From contig CALKBI010000021.1 of assembly GCA_937990185.1 (NCBI GenBank), forward strand, positions 1-64,000: a DNA stretch of 64,000 bases. The letters run 5' to 3'. This stretch comes from an uncultured Neomegalonema sp. (GTDB taxonomy: Bacteria > Pseudomonadota > Alphaproteobacteria > Rhodobacterales > Rhodobacteraceae). The notes beneath the pieces are model-generated. The model worked only from the letters and a program-made list of their open reading frames with translations, made no database searches and was not told the DNA's origin. Each line of letters opens with the position of its first letter. The stretch's first letter is position 1. Positions 42,651 to 51,851 of this stretch are shown here, in pieces. Position numbers and translations under genes: made by a program.

Positions 42651-44306
42651 CTATCGCTGCTGTGTCGTATAATCAGGGTTCTGCCAGACTTCCGCGTCTA
42701 TGCGCGCGAGAGCAGGTTTTCCTAAAATTGCATCGCTTAATTTCTCGGCGATCATGAGTGTCGGGCTGTTGGTATTGCCGTTTGTAACCATCGGCATGAT
42801 TGAGGCATCAACTACTCTCAATGCTTCGATACCGTGAACCTTGCCTACAGGATCAACCACTGCACCTCTATCTTCGCGTAATCCCATACGGGCTGTGCAG
42901 GAGAGATGCCATTGGGTTGCCGTATGGCTGTTCAAAACTGCATCGAGCGCATCATCTGATTGAACCTCTGCACCGGGAAAAATCTCAGCGCCCGCTAAAT
43001 CGTTGAAGGCAGGTTGTTCAACCAATTCACGTATTAAACGGATTCCCTTGCGCATAAGTGCCCGATCTCTTTCGTCTTTAAGGTAGTTCACCAATATGCG
43101 CGGCGGGTCTGCCGGATTTGAGGAACGCAATTCGACAGCACCGCGACTATGCGCACGCATCAGGCCGACATGGATTTGGAACGCATGTTCCTGAAGCGGT
43201 TTCCAGGTCTCATCGTCTACCGCAACAGGCGTCAACACCAGTTGTAAGTCAGGGTATTCGACACCGGGGCCAGATCGGACACAGGCGACGACCTCGAAAT
43301 GATTAGAAGCGCAGACACCCTTGCGGGTCAGAAGCCATTGAATACCAGCCTTTAACTTTCCTAGAGATCGGGTCTTCGGCCAGAGTGATACCGGCTGTGT
43401 ACATTTGTATTTCACAACAAAATCAGGATGTTCGTTTAGATTTTGCCCGACTCCAGACAGATCATTAAGAACATCAATGCCCATCGCGCGCAGGTGATCC
43501 GCCGGACCAATCCCGGATAACATCAACAGGTGCGGCGACCCTATGGCTCCGGCGCTGAGAATAACTTCCTTGCGCGCGGTCGCAGTGGTGATTTTTCCAG
43601 CACTGTCTTTAAAGATCACACCCGACGCACGGCGACCGTCAAAGGTAACACGCTGGACATGTGTATCGGTGATGATCGTCAGGTTCGGCCTGCTCCGCGC
43701 GGGGTCAAGATACGCGCGCGCGGCGCTCCACCGTTCTCCTTTATGCACGGTGCTGTCGAGTACCCCGAACCCTTCTTGACGATACCCGCAAATGTCATCA
43801 GTGACAGGATATCCGGCCTCTTGGCCTGCCTCCAGAAACGCACGATTCAGCGGATCGTTAGGTTCCGCACGATGCACATGCAACGGACCGGCATCACCGC
43901 GAAACTGATCACCGCCCCCTTCGTAATTTTCCATCCTTTTGAAGTATGGTAGCACGTCGGCATAGCTCCATCCTTCGCACCCGGATTGACGCCATCCTTC
44001 AAAATCAAGCGCATGTCCACGAATAAACAACATACCATTTATCGAAGAAGACCCGCCAAGCGTCTTACCTCTATCGTGTTGAAACTGCCGCCCGTTTAAT
44101 TCTGGTTCAGGCTCCCCTTTGAACGCCCAGTTATGCTTTGTGCTGGTCAGATTGGATAGAACTGCTGCCGGCATTCTAAGGGATAGAGCCGAATTTTCCG
44201 GTCCTGCTTCAAGCAATAAAACTTGATTGTTTGGGTCTTCACTTAGCCGGTTGGCTAAGACACAGCCCGCTGACCCCGCCCCAACGATGATATAATCAGT
44301 ATCCAT
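42651..44306 (-). CDS. GMC-family flavin oxidoreductase (choline dehydrogenase-like)
   Basis: A 551-residue protein with the FAD fold DYIIVGAGSAGCVLANRLSEDPNNQVLLLEAG at the N terminus, the GMC signature region HDRGKTLGGSSSINGMLFIRG, and the C-terminal active-site histidine region TQWHLSCTARMG followed by VDASIMP and GNTNSPTLMIAEK. Family members oxidise alcohols such as choline, polyethylene glycol or aliphatic alcohols. The C terminus lacks features that would pick choline. No betB is nearby, so BetA is not claimed. Confidence 0.88.
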   Translation of the reverse strand: MDTDYIIVGAGSAGCVLANRLSEDPNNQVLLLEAGPENSALSLRMPAAVLSNLTSTKHNWAFKGEPEPELNGRQFQHDRGKTLGGSSSINGMLFIRGHALDFEGWRQSGCEGWSYADVLPYFKRMENYEGGGDQFRGDAGPLHVHRAEPNDPLNRAFLEAGQEAGYPVTDDICGYRQEGFGVLDSTVHKGERWSAARAYLDPARSRPNLTIITDTHVQRVTFDGRRASGVIFKDSAGKITTATARKEVILSAGAIGSPHLLMLSGIGPADHLRAMGIDVLNDLSGVGQNLNEHPDFVVKYKCTQPVSLWPKTRSLGKLKAGIQWLLTRKGVCASNHFEVVACVRSGPGVEYPDLQLVLTPVAVDDETWKPLQEHAFQIHVGLMRAHSRGAVELRSSNPADPPRILVNYLKDERDRALMRKGIRLIRELVEQPAFNDLAGAEIFPGAEVQSDDALDAVLNSHTATQWHLSCTARMGLREDRGAVVDPVGKVHGIEALRVVDASIMPMVTNGNTNSPTLMIAEKLSDAILGKPALARIDAEVWQNPDYTTQQR

Positions 44307-44481
44307 CTTCGGTCCTTCTCATGCGAGGTATAAGAGGTTTTCTCATTCCGTTCGGCAAGCGATTGTTGCGTTTTCACAAACAAAACGGCATCCATTTTTT
44401 TAGATACGCTCGAAGGCCGCGATTAAAGCTGCAACTTCGCAATTTTATTTTCGATCATATTTCTGCGAGAGGTTCAAACCT

Positions 44482-45078
44482 ATGGATCAATGGCCTGATC
44501 TGTTCTCGGCACATGGCATTCACATGTCGGTTGTTCCGCTGACACATGCGCATGAAAGCGATTTATCAGAAGCAGCCGCCGACGGAGATCTTCATAATCT
44601 CTGGTACACAACGATACCAAAGCCAAAAGATGTTGGAGCAGAAATAGAGCGCCGCCTCGCGTTACGCGAAACCGGTTCCATGCTGCCCTTTGCCGTCATA
44701 GACAAGGCGAGTAATAAAGCTGTGGGTATGACTACTTATATGAATATTGACGCAGCAAACCGACGGATCGAGATCGGATCAACTTGGTATCGCCAATCCG
44801 TGCAACGTTCCCCGCTCAATACTGAGTGCAAACTGCTGTTGCTAACTCATGCATTTGAAGCTCTTGATTGTATCGCGGTTGAATTCCGAACGCACTTCAT
44901 CAACACTCAAAGCCGTCGTGCGATCGAGCGCCTTGGGGCAAAATTTGATGGTGTCTTGCGGGCGCATATGATCATGGCGAATGGTACGCTTCGCGACACT
45001 GCGGTCTATTCGATTATCGCCCCTGAATGGCCAACAGTTAAAGCAAACCTGCAATGGCAGTTGGAAAAGCCCCGTTGA
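44482..45078 (+). CDS. GNAT-family N-acetyltransferase (RimJ/RimL-like)
   Basis: A 198-residue protein with the RimJ/RimL-like layout: VPLTHAHESDLSEAAADGDL, FAVIDKASNKAVGMTTYMNID, IEIGSTWYRQSVQRSPLNTECKLLLLTHAFEALDCIAVEFRTHFINTQSR, where the last part matches the acetyl-CoA-binding helix region and the 'NxxSRRAIERLGAKFDGVLRA' pattern of the family. The acceptor is unknown. GAGAGG precedes the ATG. It reads toward mutL with a 45-base gap and may be co-transcribed. Confidence 0.82.
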   Translation: MDQWPDLFSAHGIHMSVVPLTHAHESDLSEAAADGDLHNLWYTTIPKPKDVGAEIERRLALRETGSMLPFAVIDKASNKAVGMTTYMNIDAANRRIEIGSTWYRQSVQRSPLNTECKLLLLTHAFEALDCIAVEFRTHFINTQSRRAIERLGAKFDGVLRAHMIMANGTLRDTAVYSIIAPEWPTVKANLQWQLEKPR

Positions 45079-45123
45079 GAAAAGAGGTTCAATAAACGCT
45101 GCCAACGCCCTAGAGTTCAGTCT

Positions 45124-47004
45124 ATGAGCACCCCGCCCCCTATTCGCCAATTGCCGGAAGGCGTTGTCAATCGCATCGCCGCTGGTGAAGTGATCGAACG
45201 CCCTGCTGCAGTTGTCAAAGAACTCGCCGAAAATGCACTTGATGCTGATGCAGCGCGCATAGATGTAACGATCCGCGATGGTGGCCGGACACTTATTCGC
45301 GTGACCGATGATGGCCACGGGATAAGCAGCGAGGATTTGTCTCTCGCGTTGACGCGGCACGCCACGTCGAAAACCGATGGTGCTGATCTGCTAGCGATCC
45401 ATTCATTTGGGTTTCGCGGTGAAGCGTTGCCATCAATCGGGTCTGTTGCAAGGCTTTCGATCACATCGCGTATGGCAAATGGTGACGCTGCGCGCATTCG
45501 CTGTGACGCCGGAGAGCTGAGCGCGGCAGAACCCGCAGGCCATCCACCGGGGACGACAGTCGAGGTCCGTGACCTATTTTTCGCAACACCGGCACGGCTC
45601 AAATTTCTCAAGTCGGAACGGGCCGAAACTCAAGCTGTTGCGGAGATCATTCGCCGTCTCGCGATGGCCCATCCTCAAGTTAGTTTTTCACTGACCGAGG
45701 GAGAACGCAGTCTGTTTAAGGCCCGCGCCGAAACTGGCGATCTGTTCGATGCGCGCCGCGCGCGACTTGTCGCGGTTATGGGCAAAGATTTTGCTGAAAG
45801 CGCGCTGACGATTGATGCTGAACGCGAAGGTTTGCACCTGACAGGATACGCATCTGCGCCAACAGATCATCGCGCTACGGGGCAAGCGCAACACCTATTC
45901 GTCAATGGCCGCCCGGTTCGTGACAAGCTGCTGGTTGGCGCAGCACGCGGAGCCTATGCCGACGTGTTCCCACGAGGCCGACACCCAGCACTCGTCCTCT
46001 TTCTCGACCTCGATACGCACCGTGTCGATGTCAATGTTCATCCGGCCAAGACTGAAGTACGGTTTCGCGATTCTAATGCGGTGCGCGGATTAATCGTTGG
46101 TGCATTGCGCCAAGCCCTCGCCGAGTCTGGGCATCGCGCCCCCGCACTAGATCAGATTGGTGCTTTAGGCAGCAATGTAGCGTCCGCATCTGGTCCCATG
46201 GGTAGGCCAAGCGGGGCCAGCTATGGCTATCGACCTCCCCCCCCGGTCCCGCGCGGCATTGCCGAAGCCGCCACTACATTTCAAAGACCACAGCAAGAAA
46301 TGTCCGTTGATGGATGGGCTGCACCGGAAACGGCAGGCTTTGCGAATGCAGAACCGCATCATAATACCGAAGACGCGCCGCAGCCCGAGGGTTCAATGCA
46401 AGATGCTGGCGACAGCTTGCTTGACTTGCCTCTTGGAATAGCGCGTGCGCAAATTCATGAAACCTATATCGTTTCTCAAACCCGAGATGGCATGATCCTG
46501 GTTGACCAACATGCCGCGCATGAGCGTCTCGTCTATGAGCAAATGAAAGACGCCCTCGCCAAATCGGGCGTTACGCGGCAAGTTCTGCTCATCCCAGAAA
46601 TTGTCGAACTCCCTCCCGGTGCAGCAGAGGTTTTACTCGCTGAGACCGAGACACTCGAGAAATTCGGCCTCGTTATAGAGAGTTTTGGTCCCGACACGAT
46701 CTCTGTGCGGGAAACCCCCGCGATGTTGGGAGCAGTGGACACGGCAAGCCTCATCCGTGACCTTGCCGAAGCGCCCGAAACCCTAGGCGATGCCCATGCG
46801 CTTGACGTCAAACTGCGCCATGTCTGCGCGACAATGGCTTGTCACGGTTCAGTACGCGCTGGCCGAAGATTAAATCATGCAGAAATGAATGCGCTTTTGA
46901 GGTCGATGGAAGAAACGCCCAATTCTGCGACCTGCAATCACGGAAGGCCCACTTCGGTCGCATTATCTCTATCTGAAATCGAACGTCTATTTGCACGCCG
47001 TTGA
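45124..47004 (+). CDS. mutL: DNA mismatch repair protein MutL with endonuclease motif
   Basis: A 626-residue protein. The N-terminal GHKL ATPase shows RIAAGEVIERPAAVVKELAENALDADA, RVTDDGHGI, TRHATSK and SFGFRGEALPSI. A linker of about 100 residues rich in Pro/Gly/Ala follows (about 335-435). The C-terminal domain carries DQHAAHERLVYE, which fits the DQHA-x2-E-x4-E metal-binding nickase motif, with ACHGSVRAGRRL and CNHGRPT. So this is an incising-type MutL, as expected where MutH is absent. Confidence 0.95.
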   Translation: MSTPPPIRQLPEGVVNRIAAGEVIERPAAVVKELAENALDADAARIDVTIRDGGRTLIRVTDDGHGISSEDLSLALTRHATSKTDGADLLAIHSFGFRGEALPSIGSVARLSITSRMANGDAARIRCDAGELSAAEPAGHPPGTTVEVRDLFFATPARLKFLKSERAETQAVAEIIRRLAMAHPQVSFSLTEGERSLFKARAETGDLFDARRARLVAVMGKDFAESALTIDAEREGLHLTGYASAPTDHRATGQAQHLFVNGRPVRDKLLVGAARGAYADVFPRGRHPALVLFLDLDTHRVDVNVHPAKTEVRFRDSNAVRGLIVGALRQALAESGHRAPALDQIGALGSNVASASGPMGRPSGASYGYRPPPPVPRGIAEAATTFQRPQQEMSVDGWAAPETAGFANAEPHHNTEDAPQPEGSMQDAGDSLLDLPLGIARAQIHETYIVSQTRDGMILVDQHAAHERLVYEQMKDALAKSGVTRQVLLIPEIVELPPGAAEVLLAETETLEKFGLVIESFGPDTISVRETPAMLGAVDTASLIRDLAEAPETLGDAHALDVKLRHVCATMACHGSVRAGRRLNHAEMNALLRSMEETPNSATCNHGRPTSVALSLSEIERLFARR

Positions 47005-47412
47005 GTTCGCTTAAGAAACTAAAATAAAATCTTTTTAAAGTCCCTTTTTTGCCCCTATTTGTTCAAAACTATCCACAGCAAACACAACCTAAAGCACTCA
47101 TGTTCTTTTTTTGATCTCAGGCTCATTTAATATCACCCAAGATTGTTTAAAGAAAAATTTTATCATCTATAAGATGATTTTTGGGGTTTTGAGGCAGGCT
47201 GAATCCATTCGACATCAGATAAAGTTGCCGTTGAAATTTGGGCCGTTAATGGACAATCTTTCGGCGACTTTCCCATCAAGCACCTCAACTCACCAATAAT
47301 CCAGGTTGAAGATCCAACACCACCTGCATCTCTCCGAATACGCGAATGTTTGCCAGGAGGTTGTCCTTGGAATTAGTTTGACATTAACCATTCAAAACGC
47401 AGGATGCTCGCT
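47005..47412. other. AT-rich interval between mutL and the leucine leader
   Basis: No gene is supported. One 62-codon plus-strand frame (47111-47299) lacks a ribosome-binding site and family features. The stretch begins with an A/T-rich run (47018-47050) with CTTTTTAAAG and a TTTTTT run, and it probably holds the promoter of the leuA leader transcript. Confidence 0.45.
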
Positions 47413-47463
47413 ATGAATCGTTGCATGAAATTATGCGGACTATTGCTCCTTACTCGCCTCTGA
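47413..47463 (+). CDS. leucine-rich leader peptide of the leuA attenuator
   Basis: A 16-codon frame MNRCMKLCGLLLLTRL followed by TGA. Six of sixteen codons are leucine, four of them consecutive (CTA TTG CTC CTT), including a rare CTA. AGGA lies about nine bases before the ATG. It ends inside the first arm of a strong hairpin and stands 83 bases before leuA. This is the arrangement of ribosome-mediated attenuation leaders of leucine genes. Confidence 0.8.
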   Translation: MNRCMKLCGLLLLTRL

Positions 47464-47494
47464 GCGCGTCAGGTTTGGCGTGTGCGCTCAGAGG
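47457..47494 (+). promoter_or_regulatory. attenuator hairpin between leader peptide and leuA
   Basis: CCTCTGAGCGC (47457-47467) and GCGCTCAGAGG (47484-47494) form a perfect 11-base stem with a 16-base loop. The first arm contains the last leader codons and the stop. No T-run follows. TCGCCTC (47454-47460) is also exactly complementary to GAGGCGA (47538-47544), the leuA ribosome-binding site, so two exclusive structures are possible. Confidence 0.65.
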
Positions 47495-47546
47495 GGCTGC
47501 TATCGCGCCATCATCAACATTCTGAATTTCTGACCTCGAGGCGACA

Positions 47547-49112
47547 ATGACCAACGCAGAGAATCCTTCTAACCGAGTCGTAATCTTCGACACTACTTTG
47601 CGCGACGGTGAGCAATCACCCGGCGCGACAATGACTTTGGAAGAAAAGATCAAGATCGCGACCCTACTTGACGAGATGGGCGTCGATATTATCGAGGCGG
47701 GCTTTCCCATTGCCTCGGACGGCGATTTTGAAGCCGTTACCGCAGTGTCAAAAGTTGTGAAAAATTCGGTCGTTTGTGGACTTGCCCGCGCATCTAAAGG
47801 CGACATTCAGCGGGCATGGGACGCGCTACAATACGCTAAAAAACCTCGCATTCACACGTTTATTGGTACATCTCCGCTGCACCGCGAACACCAATTGTCG
47901 ATGAACAAAGAGCAAGTGCTCGACAAAATTCGCGAGACTGTCACCTTTGCCCGCTCGCTATGCGACAATGTTCAATGGTCGCCGATGGATGCGACCCGTA
48001 CCGAGCATGATTACCTCGTTGAAGCAGTCAGCATCGCGGTTGAGTGTGGTGCAACGACAATCAACATACCGGATACCGTCGGCTATACCGCTCCCGGTGA
48101 AAGCGCTGAGCTGATCCGTATGTTGCTGCGCGAAGTTCCCGGCCTCGATAAATGCGTGATTGCCACCCACTGTCATAACGATCTCGGCATGGCGACGGCA
48201 AACTCTCTAGCCGCAGTCGAAGCAGGAGCGCGCCAAATCGAATGCACAATCAATGGCCTAGGAGAACGCGCAGGCAATACTGCCCTTGAAGAAGTCGTTA
48301 TGGCCATGAAAGTTCGCCCGGACATCATGCCATTTTTCACCGGAATTGACACCACCAAGATTATGCAACTCAGCCGCATTGTCTCAACAGTTTCCGGTTT
48401 TCCCGTGCAGTTCAACAAGGCTATTGTCGGTAAGAACGCATTCGCTCATGAAAGCGGCATCCATCAGGATGGTATGCTAAAGCACGCAGGAACCTTTGAG
48501 ATCATGCGTCCCGAAGATGTCGGCCTGACCGAGAGCAATCTGGTAATGGGCAAGCATTCGGGCCGTGCGGCCTTCAAAGACAAGCTGGTTCAACTTGGTA
48601 TGGATATTGGCGACAATGCATTTCAAGAAGCGTTTATTCGCTTCAAGGCACTCGCGGATGCAAAAAAAGAAGTCTACGACGACGATATTATCGCGCTGAT
48701 CGAAGATACAGAAACGTCGACAGCACATAGCCGCTTTCAGGTCATATCAGTTAGTGGACGTTTTGGTACAGAAGGACCGCAAACAGCTGAGATAAAACTT
48801 GAAATTGATGGCGTCGAACAAAAACATGAGGCGGAAGGTGACGGCCCAGTGGACGCTTCGTTCAATGCTATCAAAGAGCTGATTCCGCACACTGCCCGCC
48901 TTCAACTCTATCAAGTTCATGCCGTGACGCATGGCACGGACGCGCAAGCCGAGGTAAGTGTTCGCATGGAAGAGGACGGAAAACTCGTCACCGGCCACGC
49001 TGCACATACAGACACCATGGTCGCCTCGGTCCGCGCATATGTTAATGCGCTCAATAAATTAATGCTGCGGCGGGAAAAGTCTGCTCCAAAACCAATGCAA
49101 CAAACTGCGTAA
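47547..49112 (+). CDS. leuA: 2-isopropylmalate synthase
   Basis: A 521-residue enzyme of the long LeuA type. FDTTLRDGEQSPGATMT holds the metal and substrate residues, then IEAGFPIASDGDFEAV, the metal-binding HCHNDLGMATANSLAAVEAGARQIECTINGLGERAGN, and a C-terminal regulatory domain (about residues 390-510) that senses leucine. It condenses acetyl-CoA with 2-oxoisovalerate, the first step of leucine synthesis. GAGG precedes the ATG and may be masked by the leader. Expression is probably set by leucyl-tRNA supply through the attenuator, with feedback by leucine on the enzyme. Confidence 0.95.
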   Translation: MTNAENPSNRVVIFDTTLRDGEQSPGATMTLEEKIKIATLLDEMGVDIIEAGFPIASDGDFEAVTAVSKVVKNSVVCGLARASKGDIQRAWDALQYAKKPRIHTFIGTSPLHREHQLSMNKEQVLDKIRETVTFARSLCDNVQWSPMDATRTEHDYLVEAVSIAVECGATTINIPDTVGYTAPGESAELIRMLLREVPGLDKCVIATHCHNDLGMATANSLAAVEAGARQIECTINGLGERAGNTALEEVVMAMKVRPDIMPFFTGIDTTKIMQLSRIVSTVSGFPVQFNKAIVGKNAFAHESGIHQDGMLKHAGTFEIMRPEDVGLTESNLVMGKHSGRAAFKDKLVQLGMDIGDNAFQEAFIRFKALADAKKEVYDDDIIALIEDTETSTAHSRFQVISVSGRFGTEGPQTAEIKLEIDGVEQKHEAEGDGPVDASFNAIKELIPHTARLQLYQVHAVTHGTDAQAEVSVRMEEDGKLVTGHAAHTDTMVASVRAYVNALNKLMLRREKSAPKPMQQTA

Positions 49113-49188
49113 GTCATTGCTGCTTTGTGTTTGAACGCAGAGCAGCATCCGATTTCATTAATTTTCGCACTAGAATCGTCTATTGTAG

Positions 49189-50322
<1,134 letters not shown>

Positions 50323-50406
50323 CCCTAACAGCGGTCTGGCAGGAAAATGACGCGCCTTTGACATTAATTTAGGCGTTTCTTAGTACCAACAGCAAGATCA
50401 GCAAGA

Positions 50407-51357
50407 ATGGAGGCGCGTTTCGCGTTGGCGCAGTACCGCTCCAGATCAGGATTCGGGCAACTTATTTCCCGCAGTACACTTGCATTCGCGGTGGTTTTTG
50501 GTGTGCTGGTATATGTGCTTGGCGCTTCGAGTGATCCGCGATTGGAACCACTACGCCGAATTGCATTGGATGTTAGCGCCCCGATTACTGGTTTTGTCTC
50601 CGCACCTTTCCGATTTGTTCGCGATGCGATGTCAAATTTCAGCGGTTTTCTTGATGTCTACGAACAAAATCGCACTCTCCGCGAAGATATCGTACAACTT
50701 AACCAATGGCGGGAAGTTGCAAGGCGCTTTGAGGAAGAAAACGCCCGTCTGAGAGCCCTTCATAATGTGTCACTTGCACCGAATTACGATTACATTACCG
50801 CGCAGGTCGTCGGCAGTTCAGGAGGCAGTTTCTCGCACTCCGTGATGATCAATGTCGGCCGTTCTGGAGGCATTGGTCCCGGTGCGGTAGCGCTTGATGG
50901 AGGCGGCGTGGTTGGGCGCGTTGTATCCGTTGGGAAACATGCAGCCAGAGTGCTTTTGGTTACAGATTTAGCCAGCCGTATTCCTATTATTGTTGAAGGC
51001 GCAGGTAAAAAAAGCACCGACGAAGACACCAAAGACGAAATTGTCCGCGCCATTCTGGTTGGCGATAATTCGGCGGCGCCCCTGCTTCAATTTGCAACCA
51101 AAACCGAAGGCATCAAACCGGGCCAAAGGATCACAACATCCAGCGATGGCGGCGTTTATCCTAAAGGCTTGCCAATTGGTGAAGTCGAGCGTGATGGCGA
51201 AGGTTTCCGCGTTCGCCTAGCAGCAAATTTCGACAGACTCGAATTTGTCCGCATATTGCTTGATCGCACAGATAGGGCGATTGATGCGGATGCCGTCCTG
51301 ATTGTTTCGCAACCTGACGAGAACTCCGAAGAAACCGATGGCGGAACAGTAGAGTGA
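50407..51357 (+). CDS. mreC: rod shape-determining protein MreC
   Basis: A 316-residue protein with one N-terminal membrane helix (about 26-43), a coiled-coil (about 75-120, YEQNRTLREDIVQLNQWREVARRFEEENARLRALHNV), and two beta-barrel domains with VVGSSGGSFSHSVMINVGRSGGIGPGAVALDGGGVVGRVV and RVLLVTDLASRIPIIVEG. It links MreB to periplasmic synthases. It overlaps mreD by 4 bases and follows mreB by 84 bases. Confidence 0.93.
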   Translation: MEARFALAQYRSRSGFGQLISRSTLAFAVVFGVLVYVLGASSDPRLEPLRRIALDVSAPITGFVSAPFRFVRDAMSNFSGFLDVYEQNRTLREDIVQLNQWREVARRFEEENARLRALHNVSLAPNYDYITAQVVGSSGGSFSHSVMINVGRSGGIGPGAVALDGGGVVGRVVSVGKHAARVLLVTDLASRIPIIVEGAGKKSTDEDTKDEIVRAILVGDNSAAPLLQFATKTEGIKPGQRITTSSDGGVYPKGLPIGEVERDGEGFRVRLAANFDRLEFVRILLDRTDRAIDADAVLIVSQPDENSEETDGGTVE

Positions 51358-51851
51358 AGCAAAAATCGCTCAGTGTCTGGACAATAATTGCGATTATTGT
51401 AACGACAATCACGGGCCTCGCTTTATCGGCTTTACCCCTCGGAGCCGGTTCCGGCGCTACGATTTGGCCAAACTTTACACTATGCGTCGTTTTTTTCTGG
51501 CTCGTACACCGGCCTTTAGGAATGCCAACGCTCGCAATTCTTTTCATCGGATTGATCGGCGACCTGATTAGTGGCGGCGTGCTGGGCGCTGGGATGCTGG
51601 CGTTGTTAATTGGCAGTCAGTTTGTACAAGCGGGAGCCAAAGCCCTTGTCCGGTCGGCATTTGGGGTTCGCTGGTTTGCTTTTGTCGGCTTCGTAGCGAT
51701 AGTGTTTTTGATTGAATGGATACTTAATTCACTGCCGCGATGGTCGCCACTGCCGATCAGCGCACCCTTCGCTCAGTTTTTGGTCACAGTTATAGCTTAT
51801 GCCCCTGTTTCAATACTATTCCGAAAGGTTCTAAGGGTCGGGCGCACATGA
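51354..51851 (+). CDS. mreD: rod shape-determining protein MreD
   Basis: A 165-residue hydrophobic protein with about five membrane segments, the usual MreD size. FFWLVHRPLGMPTLAILFIGLIGDLISGGVLGAGMLAL contains the moderately conserved central helices. It sits in the inner membrane between MreC and the RodA-PBP2 pair. ATGA overlaps join it to mreC and to mrdA. Confidence 0.9.
   Translation: MKQKSLSVWTIIAIIVTTITGLALSALPLGAGSGATIWPNFTLCVVFFWLVHRPLGMPTLAILFIGLIGDLISGGVLGAGMLALLIGSQFVQAGAKALVRSAFGVRWFAFVGFVAIVFLIEWILNSLPRWSPLPISAPFAQFLVTVIAYAPVSILFRKVLRVGRT

Noticed and set aside
42651-44306. Assignment as betA (choline dehydrogenase)
   Set aside because: Only the general GMC motifs are visible, and no betB, betI or choline transporter is adjacent.
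47111-47299. A 62-codon plus-strand frame between mutL and leuA
   Set aside because: No ribosome-binding site and low-complexity content; more likely non-coding leader or promoter DNA.
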